From contig CAZVOA010000016.1 of the NCBI GenBank assembly GCA_964628465.1, positions 11,841-75,840 on the forward strand: a stretch of DNA of 64,000 nt. Direction: 5' to 3'. The translations under genes and the position numbers were made by a program. The notes below the pieces were generated by a model that was not told the origin of the DNA, did no database searches, and worked only from the letters and a program-made list of their open reading frames with translations. Shown here piece by piece: positions 23,611-32,175 of this stretch. The stretch is from JAFGPS01 sp964628465 (GTDB taxonomy: Bacteria; Planctomycetota; Phycisphaerae; Sedimentisphaerales; Anaerobacaceae). Each line of letters starts with the position of its first letter. The stretch's first letter is position 1.

Positions 23611-24930
23611 TCAGGACTCTATACTAACTGAAGGTCTTCCGACACTGTGATATTCAATTCCTGCCCTTTTGAGCATATCGGGATTATACAAATTTCTGCC
23701 GTCAAAAATAACGGGATTTTTCAGTTTCGATTTAATTGCCGCGAAATCAGGATTTCTGAATTCCTGCCAGTCTGTGAAAATGACCAGTGCGTCCGCGTTA
23801 TCAAGTGCATCATAACCATTCTGTGCGACTTCAATTTTATCCTTAAGAGCGACAAGAGCCGCGGGTCCTGCTTCAGGATCGTAGGCTTTTATATTATAAC
23901 CATTATCAATAAATTTCTTAACACAATAAATTGCCGGCGACTCTCTTATATCATCTGTTCTGGCTTTAAAAGCAAGTCCCCACACGGCTAAAGAAACTTT
24001 GTCCTGCTTGCCGGCAAAATAACTCATAACACGATTCGCGAAACGTTCCTGTTGATTAATATTGACCTGTTGTACCGATTTGGTTAGTGTCATTTCAACA
24101 TCATTTTGTGAGCCGGTATGAATAAGTGAACGAATATCTTTTGGGAAACACGAGCCGCCGTAGCCAACACCAGGGAATAAAAAAGAAGAGCCGATTCTCG
24201 AATCGCTCCCAAGACCTTTTCTGACATTTTCGATATCAGCGCCCAATTTTTCGCACAACACTGAAATTTCATTCATAAAAGAAATTCTCGATGCAAGCAT
24301 AGCGTTTGCGGCGTATTTTGCCATTTCAGCAGAGATTGTATCCATAAATAAAATTCTGCTGCTCTTTCTCATGAAAGGATTGTACAACTGATTCATAAGT
24401 TCTCTTACCGGAGGATTTGTAGTACCAATGATTATCCTGTCAGGACTCATGAAATCCTCTACAGCAGCGCCTTCCTTGAGAAATTCAGGATTACTTACAT
24501 AATCGAAAGGCACGGAAGTTTTAGAACGTATCAGGTCAGTGACTTTTTGAGCCGTTCCCGGAGGTACGGTGCTTTTTGTCGCAATAATTCTATAGTCTGT
24601 AAGGTGTTCCGCTATTTCCGAAGCGACAGACATAATCGCGGATAAATCGCATGAGCCATCGGGAGCCGATGGAGTACCAACCGCCATAAAAATAATAAGC
24701 GAATTATCTACGCCGTATTTCAGGTCTGTTGTAAAATGAAGCCTGTTGAGTTTTCTGTTATGTTTTACTATTTCCGTTAAACCAGGCTCGTAAATCGGGA
24801 TTACATCATTATTCAGGCCCGCAATTTTGCCAGGGTCATTATCGACGCAAATAACATTATTTCCCGCTTCAGCCAGACACGCGGCTGTTACAAGACCTAC
24901 ATAACCAACACCTGTTACACAAACCTGCAT
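23611..24930 (-). CDS. UDP-glucose 6-dehydrogenase
   Basis: Oxidises UDP-glucose to UDP-glucuronate in two NAD-dependent steps. NAD motif GVGYVGLVTAACLAEAG at 6-22, substrate and catalytic region SNPEFLKEGAAVEDF, the catalytic Cys in GYGGSCFPKD, and the C-terminal VWGLAFKARTDDIRESPA. 439 residues, full length. It lies in the operon between the specialised NusG and the epimerase, providing the uronic acid precursor for an exopolysaccharide. Confidence 0.95.
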   Translation of the reverse strand: MQVCVTGVGYVGLVTAACLAEAGNNVICVDNDPGKIAGLNNDVIPIYEPGLTEIVKHNRKLNRLHFTTDLKYGVDNSLIIFMAVGTPSAPDGSCDLSAIMSVASEIAEHLTDYRIIATKSTVPPGTAQKVTDLIRSKTSVPFDYVSNPEFLKEGAAVEDFMSPDRIIIGTTNPPVRELMNQLYNPFMRKSSRILFMDTISAEMAKYAANAMLASRISFMNEISVLCEKLGADIENVRKGLGSDSRIGSSFLFPGVGYGGSCFPKDIRSLIHTGSQNDVEMTLTKSVQQVNINQQERFANRVMSYFAGKQDKVSLAVWGLAFKARTDDIRESPAIYCVKKFIDNGYNIKAYDPEAGPAALVALKDKIEVAQNGYDALDNADALVIFTDWQEFRNPDFAAIKSKLKNPVIFDGRNLYNPDMLKRAGIEYHSVGRPSVSIES

Positions 24931-24956
24931 TCCATATTCTCCATTTTAACAATATC

Positions 24957-25505
24957 TTATTCGACCGGCTCAATCATATCGATTTCAATTTCCACACTTG
25001 CCGCCTGGCCGAGAATATCTACCTGCAGCACAAGTCTGGTCTGACCTTTTATATTGACTATAATTCCCTGGATTCCAAGTAATGGGCCGGCTATTATTCG
25101 GCACTTTTGTCCTTTTTTGAGATATTTGTGCGGTATTAGAGTTTCACCTGTACGCAGAACACGCTCAATCTGTACCAAATCATCAATAAATTTTTGCTGA
25201 TCCGCAACTTCAATGAGATTCGCAATCCGGTTTGTTTTTAGAATTTCGATTCGCTGTACTTCGTAGCCGCAAAAAAAAATGTAGCCGCTGAATAATGGTA
25301 AAAGTGATTTTATCGTTCTTCTGCTCTTGCGACGTACATTCCATGTCATCGGAAGAAAATAATTGATGTCCCTGTTCACCATATCGTGAGCAAGAGCTTT
25401 TTCGTTCCTGCTTTTCGTATGAGCAACCCACCACTTACCTTCGAAATCGGTAATCGCCCTTTCAGGCGGCCATATTATTGGAGGATTTTCACTTGCGTTA
25501 AACAA
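24957..25505 (-). CDS. Specialised NusG paralogue (RfaH/UpxY-like antiterminator)
   Basis: 182 residues with an NGN domain (WWVAHTKSRNEKALAHDMVN, then LFSGYIFFCGY, about 25-125) and a KOW domain (about 130-178: KGQKCRIIAGPLLGIQGIIV). The family travels with RNA polymerase. Location inside a polysaccharide operon, rather than with secE and rplK, points to an operon-specific processivity factor as known for UpxY in Bacteroides and LoaP in Firmicutes. It follows the aminotransferase gene by 15 bases and precedes the UDP-glucose dehydrogenase gene by 26. Confidence 0.85.
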   Translation of the reverse strand: MFNASENPPIIWPPERAITDFEGKWWVAHTKSRNEKALAHDMVNRDINYFLPMTWNVRRKSRRTIKSLLPLFSGYIFFCGYEVQRIEILKTNRIANLIEVADQQKFIDDLVQIERVLRTGETLIPHKYLKKGQKCRIIAGPLLGIQGIIVNIKGQTRLVLQVDILGQAASVEIEIDMIEPVE

Positions 25506-25520
25506 TTTTCACTTTTCCTG

Positions 25521-26624
25521 TCAGCTATTATAAAATTTAAGTATAGTTTGAGCGACAAATTCAATTTGTTCGTTCGTCAATTCAGAATATATCGGCAAAG
25601 AAAGCACCTGTTCACAAATTTTCTCAGTTACCGGTAAATCGCCCTGCTTATACCTAAGGTCACTGAAACATTTCTGCAAATGCAGCGGCTTCGGGTAAAA
25701 TATCGCCGAACCAATTTTATTGTCCGAAAGGAATTTGTTCAAATCATCCCTTTTCGGAGCCGCTATCGTGTATTGATGATAAATACAAACGTTACCTTCG
25801 TCGATTTTCGGAGTTTTAACAATTGAATTACCTAACAAATTATCATATAAAACCGCATTTTGCCTGCGTTTTTCGTTCCATTTGTCGAGATACTTGAGTT
25901 TAACTAAAAGAACAGCGGCCTGTATGCTGTCGAGGCGGAAATTGCCGCCAATCATATTATAATAATATCTTGGCTTCTGACCATGATCACGCAAGGATTT
26001 GAGTTTTTCTGCTATTGCATCATCATTCGTTGTAACGAGGCCGCCATCGCCAAAAGCACCAAGATTTTTTGTAGGATAGAACGAAAAACAGCCGTAAGAA
26101 CCGAAATTGCCACAGTTTATGCCATTTGCACTTGCCCCGATAGCTTGTGCGGCGTCTTCTATAATCACGAGATTATGGCGAGTGGCGATTTTTGTAATCT
26201 CTTTCATTTTCGCGGCCTGACCATACAAATGAACAGGAATAATCGCACGAGTTTTTTCTGTTATTTTCTCTTCGATACAGGACGGGTCAATATTATATGT
26301 ATCCGGCTCGATATCTACAAAGACCGGTTTTGCACCAAGCCTGTAAATTGAACCGGCTGTTGCGAAAAATGAAAACGCGGTCGTAATTACCTCATCGCCG
26401 GGCTTGATATCAGCAGCCATCAAGCTAACTAATAAAGCATCTGTCCCGCTCGATACACCAATGGCGTATTTGCAGCCGATATATTTTGCTATTTTCTCTT
26501 CAAATTCTGTAACCCACGGGCCCAGAGCGAAATATTGACTATCACAAACATCACTTATTTCCGGAAGAATCTCTTCCTTGATTGTCGCGTATTGCGCCTT
26601 CAAATCCAATAGCGGAACCTGCAT
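25521..26624 (-). CDS. DegT/DnrJ/EryC1/StrS aminotransferase
   Basis: PLP-dependent sugar aminotransferase making amino sugars from keto-sugar nucleotides. Visible: SSGTDALLVSLMAA, PVHLYGQAAKM, EDAAQAIGAS, and the Schiff-base Lys in FYPTKNLGAFGDGG. 367 residues from the ATG at 26624, chosen over an upstream start because ATGGAG lies 6 bases before it. It is the first gene of the operon (aminotransferase, NusG-like, UDP-glucose dehydrogenase, epimerase, zinc protein). The leader region holds two hairpins at 26651-26702. Confidence 0.92.
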   Translation of the reverse strand: MQVPLLDLKAQYATIKEEILPEISDVCDSQYFALGPWVTEFEEKIAKYIGCKYAIGVSSGTDALLVSLMAADIKPGDEVITTAFSFFATAGSIYRLGAKPVFVDIEPDTYNIDPSCIEEKITEKTRAIIPVHLYGQAAKMKEITKIATRHNLVIIEDAAQAIGASANGINCGNFGSYGCFSFYPTKNLGAFGDGGLVTTNDDAIAEKLKSLRDHGQKPRYYYNMIGGNFRLDSIQAAVLLVKLKYLDKWNEKRRQNAVLYDNLLGNSIVKTPKIDEGNVCIYHQYTIAAPKRDDLNKFLSDNKIGSAIFYPKPLHLQKCFSDLRYKQGDLPVTEKICEQVLSLPIYSELTNEQIEFVAQTILKFYNS

Positions 26625-26650
26625 ATAAACTCCATTTCTGCAATTTTGTT

Positions 26651-26702
26651 CCCTGAACCACATAGGATTCAGGGTAGTGTGTACCCAACGTGGTTCACAC
26701 TA
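26651..26702. repeat. Two adjacent hairpins upstream of the exopolysaccharide operon
   Basis: First: CCCTGAA / TTCAGGG with a 10-base loop (26651-26674). Second: TAGTGTG / CACACTA (26675-26702), prolonged by an inner ACC/GGT after one mismatch. They lie 27 bases from the aminotransferase start. They could be REP-like relics or a leader structure read by the NusG-like protein. Confidence 0.55.
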
Positions 26703-26803
26703 AATTCGTTTCCAAACCCGACAGTTTAGGATTATTATCGCAAATTGTCAAAGAAATTGGGAAAATGTTTGCTGGTTTTATGGGTTCCAATCCGAAATAA
26801 ATA

Positions 26804-26832
26804 TTGACGAATAATTAATTAAACGCTAAAAA
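26804..26832 (+). promoter_or_regulatory. Possible promoter of the ATP-grasp gene
   Basis: TTGACG (26804) and TAAAAA (26827) with a 17-base spacer, about 20 bases ahead of the ATG. No Shine-Dalgarno is evident. Confidence 0.35.
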
Positions 26833-26852
26833 TGGGCTGAATTTCTAATTTT

Positions 26853-27833
26853 ATGAAAAAAGATAACTTCAACATTCTGTTTTCCTGCGTCGGCAGGCGT
26901 GTATCTTTACTTGAGAGTTTTCGCAAAGCCGCAAAAGAGCTGAAAATCCAGTCACAATTAATTGGAACGGATATAACAAATCTAAGTCCGGCCTTGCAGT
27001 TATGCGACCAGAAATTTATTGTCCAGCCCATAAATCATCCCGGCTACATCAAGCAACTGCTTGCTATAGTAGAAAATAACAAGGTAAAATTACTCATTCC
27101 AACTATTGATACGGAATTAAAACTTTTAGCGGAAAACAAAAAGAAATTCGCCGCCCTGGGATGTCATGTTCTTGTTTCGTCAGAAGAAGTTATCGATATT
27201 TGCATGGACAAGAAAGAGACTTATCGCTTTTTGATTAAACACGGCTTCGAGAGTCCGGTTACAATGACCGCAGGTGCGGCGTTATCAAAAAGCAATCTCA
27301 AATGGCCGTATTTACTGAAACCGTGGGACGGCTCGGCCGGGAAAAATATTCATTTGGTTAAAAATCTTGATGAATTGAAATTCTTCGCCAGAAAAACGAA
27401 AAATGCTATTTGCCAGGAATATATCGAAGGCGATGAATATACCTGCGATGTTTATGTTGATTTTGAAAAAATAGTTCGATGTGTTGTTCCGAGAAAGCGA
27501 CTTGAAGTAAGAGCAGGCGAAGTAAGCAAAAGCCAGATTGTGAAAAATCCAGACATTATGAATCAGGCCGCAAAATTAGCCGAAGTTCTCACAGCCGGAC
27601 CCGGCGTTATCACAATACAATTATTTTTGACAAAAAATAATAAGCTAATATTTACAGAAATAAATCCCCGTTTTGGCGGCGGAGCACCACTATCTATAAA
27701 AGCCGGGGCAAATTTCCCAAAATGGATTTTGCAGGAACTTCTTAAACAGGAACCAGAAATCAAATTCGATAATTTCAAAGACGGCTTAACTATGCTGAGA
27801 TACGATAGTGAAGTCTGGATTGAGAAACAATAA
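26853..27833 (+). CDS. ATP-grasp ligase (carbamoyl-phosphate-synthase-like)
   Basis: 326 residues. The N-terminal preATP-grasp fold (ILFSCVGRRVSLLESFRKAA, then LIGTDITNLSPALQLCD) is followed by an ATP-grasp core: YLLKPWDGSAGKNIHLV (phosphate-binding loop), CQEYIEGDEYTCDVY, and the metal-binding FTEINPRFGGG. This subgroup, often annotated as a CarB-like ATP-grasp protein, occurs in surface-polysaccharide loci and joins a carboxylate to an amine. The substrate is unknown. It is divergent from the aminotransferase operon and probably linked in function. Confidence 0.88.
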   Translation: MKKDNFNILFSCVGRRVSLLESFRKAAKELKIQSQLIGTDITNLSPALQLCDQKFIVQPINHPGYIKQLLAIVENNKVKLLIPTIDTELKLLAENKKKFAALGCHVLVSSEEVIDICMDKKETYRFLIKHGFESPVTMTAGAALSKSNLKWPYLLKPWDGSAGKNIHLVKNLDELKFFARKTKNAICQEYIEGDEYTCDVYVDFEKIVRCVVPRKRLEVRAGEVSKSQIVKNPDIMNQAAKLAEVLTAGPGVITIQLFLTKNNKLIFTEINPRFGGGAPLSIKAGANFPKWILQELLKQEPEIKFDNFKDGLTMLRYDSEVWIEKQ

Positions 27834-27855
27834 ACCACAATAGAGTTTTTTTCAT

Positions 27856-28341
27856 TTAGTTTCCAATTTTTTCTTTTTCTTTCAACAGTAGAATTTCTGG
27901 CGATTCTGCATCATAGATTTTCCATTTGATACGATATAATCCTTCTTCTTTATACAATTCAAAAAGTTCCATAGTATCTAAATACCAAGTTTTACTTTCT
28001 GAAGGTTTTATAACCACTTCTTTTATCATACTGTCTCCTGAAAGACTTCTTGGCCGTTTCGCATTCGGCTCTAAAACCTCTAAACTATTTGGGTAATCCC
28101 AAAATTCAGGGACAGGAATATCAATTTTGCTGTTATTTTTTGCTATAAAGGCTAATCTTGGTGAAGTTTCTTTATTAGAAACTACTAATGCAATGCTTAA
28201 TTGTAAATCTTGTAACGCTTTTCGTAATTCTGATATACCAGTATCTTTTTTCTTTGAGTTGTTAGAACAACCTGCACTTATCAGAATCAGTATTAAAATT
28301 ATAAAAAGGCAATGAATGATTTTATTAATCCGCGAAATCAT
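27856..28341 (-). CDS. Putative lipoprotein, unknown function
   Basis: 161 residues. Hydrophobic signal with lipobox ISAGC (Cys near 25), then a Ser/Asn/Lys linker and a beta-sandwich-like domain: LQLSIALVVSNKETSPRLAF, IPVPEFWDYPNSLEVL, SKTWYLDTMELFELYKEEGLYRIKW. The pattern 'GLYRIKWKIYD' resembles small immunoglobulin-like exported domains. It converges on the ATP-grasp gene. No family is recognised. Confidence 0.7.
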   Translation of the reverse strand: MISRINKIIHCLFIILILILISAGCSNNSKKKDTGISELRKALQDLQLSIALVVSNKETSPRLAFIAKNNSKIDIPVPEFWDYPNSLEVLEPNAKRPRSLSGDSMIKEVVIKPSESKTWYLDTMELFELYKEEGLYRIKWKIYDAESPEILLLKEKEKIGN

Positions 28342-28468
28342 AAATTAACGCTCCTTCTTGTTTGTCAATTATTTAAATCTCATGTGAAATTTGCAAAATC
28401 ACTTTATACCGCACAATAAAAATTAAACTAACAAAATACACTTGAAACGTCAAATATATAATTAATAT

Positions 28469-29443
28469 TTATTTTTGTCTGTTTGAGAATTGCCGCAGAG
28501 CGGAAAGAAATTCGGTAGGAACAGCATATCCAAGATTTTCTATCTTATGAACATCATTCCATGCTTTGTCATAATCGCCGAGAGCGAAATAAACAAGCAA
28601 TCGTCCAAAATGCGCTTGGGTATGTTTTGAGTCGATTTCTATTACTTTCGTAAAATCTGATATTGCCTTTTCGTACTCATTTTTTGCAAGGTATATCTGT
28701 CCGCGATTGAAATAGCCTTCAGTAGATTGAGGCGATATTTCAGTAACTTTCGTAAAATCTGAAATCGCTTTTTCTATGTGTCCCAAAGCATTATAAACAA
28801 GTCCCCTGTTATAATAAGCGTCAGAAAAAGCTGCGTCCCTGTTTATTGCTCTTGTAAATTCTGAAATTGCGTCTTCAAATTGGCTTTGTTTTGCGGCTGT
28901 TATTCCGCGATTATTATAATATTCAGCATTCCTTGAAATATTATTGATTTCTTCTCTCCAGCCAAGAAGTTTGTCCTGCCAGTTCGTTTCTAAGCCGCTG
29001 ATTGATTGCTCGAACTGACTCTGCCAATCCTTGAATTTTAACAAAAGCGAATCTTTCATTGCTGTCTCGAAAACTTCACCAGATGCAATGTAACCTAATC
29101 GTTGTAAAACTTCACAACTTTTAGGATACTTTATTTTCGCTGTAACATAAGGCATCGATTTAATCATATGCACATCAACAACCGTCTCTTTGAAACCGAA
29201 TGATTTTTTGAACGCTAAACCAACAGGAAAACTCGTCCTGGTTCTTGCGCCTATTATTATATGTAAAAAACCCAAGGCAATAATCAGTATAATTCCGCCA
29301 ATATATAAATTTACGGAAGTTTTTTGGTGCCATTTTTTAGGCAGATTACTTTTGTGCTGTATGTTCGGCGTGCCGCAAAATGGGCATTCTTTTATCTTAA
29401 TACTGTATAATTTCCCGCACTTAATGCATTCTGTCGATTTCAT
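28469..29443 (-). CDS. Zinc-ribbon, membrane-anchored TPR protein
   Basis: 324 residues. An N-terminal zinc ribbon has two pairs (CIKCGKLY, CPFCGTP) at 6-24. One membrane span lies at about 46-65 (LYIGGIILIIALGFLHIII), and a C-terminal array of about four TPR motifs covers residues 175-305 (NRGITAAKQSQFEDAISEFT, YYNRGLVYNALGHIEKAISD and so on). The ribbon should be cytoplasmic and the TPRs on the other side. It sits 28 bases after the DUF2723-like gene's stop side on the same strand and may follow it in an operon. Its role is likely protein-protein scaffolding. Confidence 0.82.
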   Translation of the reverse strand: MKSTECIKCGKLYSIKIKECPFCGTPNIQHKSNLPKKWHQKTSVNLYIGGIILIIALGFLHIIIGARTRTSFPVGLAFKKSFGFKETVVDVHMIKSMPYVTAKIKYPKSCEVLQRLGYIASGEVFETAMKDSLLLKFKDWQSQFEQSISGLETNWQDKLLGWREEINNISRNAEYYNNRGITAAKQSQFEDAISEFTRAINRDAAFSDAYYNRGLVYNALGHIEKAISDFTKVTEISPQSTEGYFNRGQIYLAKNEYEKAISDFTKVIEIDSKHTQAHFGRLLVYFALGDYDKAWNDVHKIENLGYAVPTEFLSALRQFSNRQK

Positions 29444-29471
29444 TTTACTATATTAAAACAAGATTATGAAA

Positions 29472-31070
29472 CTACTCTTTCTTTTCAACTTTAAAAAGAA
29501 CTCTTTCTGATTTGATTTTGTAACGTCCATCAAGTAAAAAATCGGGGCAATAACCTTTAATGTTCGATACAACATATATATTTCCATGAGCGAACAATTC
29601 ATCAATAGTTTTCTCGCTGAACTGAGGCACCCCTTCTGTTGAGCCAATACTGGAAATTATTTTAATATCATTCTTTTTACTGAATTTGTGTAATTCATGT
29701 ACAAGCAGCAGAGGCCCTGCCGTAGTACTGTCCGCGTAAATTATTGCCGGTAACTCTACTGTTATTAAAGCCTGAATCGCGAACTGTTCCGCACTGTTAG
29801 GATTGACTTCTTTCTTAAAATCCATTTTCCATGGATGAAGAAAATACTCAGCATCATTGCGGTAAGGAATTACTCTGCCGCTGCCAATTTTCATATTCAG
29901 TCCCGCCGCGATTTCTGGTGCTTTGAAATATACAGGGACCACAACGAGGCAAAATATAGCGAACAAAACAGTATGAGCGCCATTACTTTTCATAAAATAA
30001 CTGAAAACACCTACGCCGATAAATATCGATAACATGCAGTAGAAAGGAATAAAAAACGCGTATCTGTCAGGAACTGTATATCGAAACGCGAATACTAAAT
30101 ACAAAACTGTTAAAGCAATTATAATAAACGCAAACCATTTTTTGGGAGATATTTTGAATATATACCATGCACCTACAAAGATAAATAATATGTTCGGAGT
30201 AGGAAAATTCAGTATAAGATATAAGAAATTATCCTTAATTACCGGCAAAGTAACCGAAGTATTCAGCACGGCGTTTTTCCATTTGTCACCGAACATAGCG
30301 GACGAAAGAGTCGCGGCGATATTGTGTGTCTCAATAATATTTTTCACAATCAGATATTCGTAAGGAATTGCCCCAATCATCCATAAAAGCGCCATTGTGA
30401 AAACATGCCGCACTTTTATCTGTTTTTTTATAACCAATACAATTATAAAAACAAAATAGCAGATAAAAGCTATTGAAGCCATCATATGATTAGCAATCGC
30501 AAGCCCGTTTATAAACGCGAGCAAATATAAATACTTATTTTGCGAAGTTCTTGCGTACAGTAATAATATTACTAATTCCAATAACAATAACGCTATCATT
30601 AATCCATATGTTTCAGGCATCGTCGAATGCTGCCAGAATGTATGTGACAGAGCATAAGTCGCGGCCCCAAGCAATGCGGGATATGTTTCACCCAGCCATA
30701 ATCTCAAAAGTAAAAAAAGATTCGCGATTGCAAATGCGGAAATCACAGCATTAGCGCAATTTATTCGATAGGCAAACTCGTCTATCTTTATATACTTGAA
30801 TGGTATCATTATAAGATAATAGAGCGGATGAGAAAGCGCAAGGCCGAGCTTCCCTTCTATATCATTATGTAAGACTCTGTATTGGATTACACCTGAATCC
30901 TGCCATAAAATTCCTGGCGCGCATGTAAGAATATAAAGAGAGGCCGCCGCAAAAAAAACAAAAAAATAGTCTTTTACCGCAAAAGGCGTCTTTGGGATAA
31001 ATATGTTTGAATTGTGAATATACGAGGGTGCTTCAATATTTTTTACTCTAATTCCAAGGTTCATTTTCAC
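29472..31070 (-). CDS. Multi-span glycosyltransferase-like protein (DUF2723 / O-mannosyltransferase fold)
   Basis: 532 residues with about 11 predicted spans and a C-terminal soluble part (VELPAIIYADSTTAGPLLLV, then GNIYVVSNIKGYCPDF). The N-terminal motif TCAPGILWQDSGVIQYRVLH with HPLYYLIMIPF resembles the DUF2723 family, GT-C fold enzymes related to protein O-mannosyltransferases; the WQDSG Asp would be the catalytic acid. LSHTFWQHSTMPETYGL is also typical. It probably adds a lipid-linked sugar to a protein or polymer in the periplasm. manA, 21 bases upstream, could supply mannose-6-phosphate, which fits. Confidence 0.78.
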   Translation of the reverse strand: MKMNLGIRVKNIEAPSYIHNSNIFIPKTPFAVKDYFFVFFAAASLYILTCAPGILWQDSGVIQYRVLHNDIEGKLGLALSHPLYYLIMIPFKYIKIDEFAYRINCANAVISAFAIANLFLLLRLWLGETYPALLGAATYALSHTFWQHSTMPETYGLMIALLLLELVILLLYARTSQNKYLYLLAFINGLAIANHMMASIAFICYFVFIIVLVIKKQIKVRHVFTMALLWMIGAIPYEYLIVKNIIETHNIAATLSSAMFGDKWKNAVLNTSVTLPVIKDNFLYLILNFPTPNILFIFVGAWYIFKISPKKWFAFIIIALTVLYLVFAFRYTVPDRYAFFIPFYCMLSIFIGVGVFSYFMKSNGAHTVLFAIFCLVVVPVYFKAPEIAAGLNMKIGSGRVIPYRNDAEYFLHPWKMDFKKEVNPNSAEQFAIQALITVELPAIIYADSTTAGPLLLVHELHKFSKKNDIKIISSIGSTEGVPQFSEKTIDELFAHGNIYVVSNIKGYCPDFLLDGRYKIKSERVLFKVEKKE

Positions 31071-31091
31071 ACTATTTTAATAAGAGTCATT

Positions 31092-32051
31092 TTACAATTT
31101 TACTATTAAATACTCAGTATCATCCTCAAAACACATCACACCTTCATAAGAAAAAGGAATCAGAAGACAATCTCCCGCATTGAAATCAACCGAGTCCACT
31201 TCTACTCCGGTAATTGTACCATGTCCTGACAATACAATTATTATTTTCATCTCACCGGGCGATAGAAGCACTTCACAGCTTTTGGCCTGATGTCCCTTAT
31301 CTACCGTGAAATATTCGCAATTTACAAGACGTCCAACGGTAGTAAAATCGAGTTCATTTCCAGATACATCAAAATGGATACTCTCCAACGATTGTTCTAT
31401 ATGCAATTGCCGCGGCTTACCATTTTCATCTACCCTGTTCCAATCGTAAATCCTGTAAGTAGTATCCGATGGAAGTTGAATTTCCGCGATTAACAATCCC
31501 GGCCCTATCGCATGAGGAGTTCCTGCGGGAAGGAAATGACACTGACCGGCTTCTACGGGGACTTTTGTCAACAATTCCGCGACAGTACTATTAACAATAG
31601 CATCTTTGAATTGAGACTTAGTGACACCTTTTTTCAATCCCTTGTAAATATAAGAATCAGGCTCCGCGTAAATGATATACCAGCATTCTGTTTTCGGTTC
31701 GCCTTCACCTAATTGCTTACATGCCTGTTCATCCGGGTGAACCTGCAAACTAAGAACATCCTGAGCATCCAGCAATTTTATAAGTAATGGGAAAGAATCA
31801 GGAAAATATCCCGGACCTGTGATTTCCTTTTTATATTTTTTAATAACTTCAGAAAGTGTTTTGTCGGCGAGTTCACCATTCGCAATCAGGGTTTTATCGT
31901 TTGGCAAATCAGCCAGTTCCCAGCTTTCCCCGATTTTCTGTCCTTCAGGCAAATCCTTTCCGAATATATACCGCAACTTCTGCCCACCCCAGATTCGCTG
32001 CTTATATATAGGTTCAAATTTTAATGGATAAATTTTCATGCCGAATATCAT
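31092..32051 (-). CDS. manA: Mannose-6-phosphate isomerase, class I
   Basis: Interconverts fructose-6-phosphate and mannose-6-phosphate, feeding GDP-mannose. Cupin zinc ligands are visible in LQVHPDEQ, KTECWYII and AGTPHAIGPG; the entry motif FEPIYKQRIWGG is family-typical. 319 residues, the short bacterial form. A second ATG at 32039 is possible; neither start has a convincing Shine-Dalgarno. It heads a likely unit with the DUF2723-like transferase. Confidence 0.92.
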   Translation of the reverse strand: MIFGMKIYPLKFEPIYKQRIWGGQKLRYIFGKDLPEGQKIGESWELADLPNDKTLIANGELADKTLSEVIKKYKKEITGPGYFPDSFPLLIKLLDAQDVLSLQVHPDEQACKQLGEGEPKTECWYIIYAEPDSYIYKGLKKGVTKSQFKDAIVNSTVAELLTKVPVEAGQCHFLPAGTPHAIGPGLLIAEIQLPSDTTYRIYDWNRVDENGKPRQLHIEQSLESIHFDVSGNELDFTTVGRLVNCEYFTVDKGHQAKSCEVLLSPGEMKIIIVLSGHGTITGVEVDSVDFNAGDCLLIPFSYEGVMCFEDDTEYLIVKL

Positions 32052-32175
32052 ATTCTTATCTACATTCTGCCCACAATCCTAACGTTTAAGATTATACAAA
32101 CAGAATATTCTTTACAATATATTTATTTCGGCATAATTTTAATTAAAATTCAAACATTTTTATTAATATCGGACT

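Noticed and set aside
30889..30899. A 'ctctgtattgg' string resembling part of the mnmE att core
   Set aside because: It is inside the DUF2723-like gene, matches only about 10 bases and has no mnmE tail around it, so it is chance.
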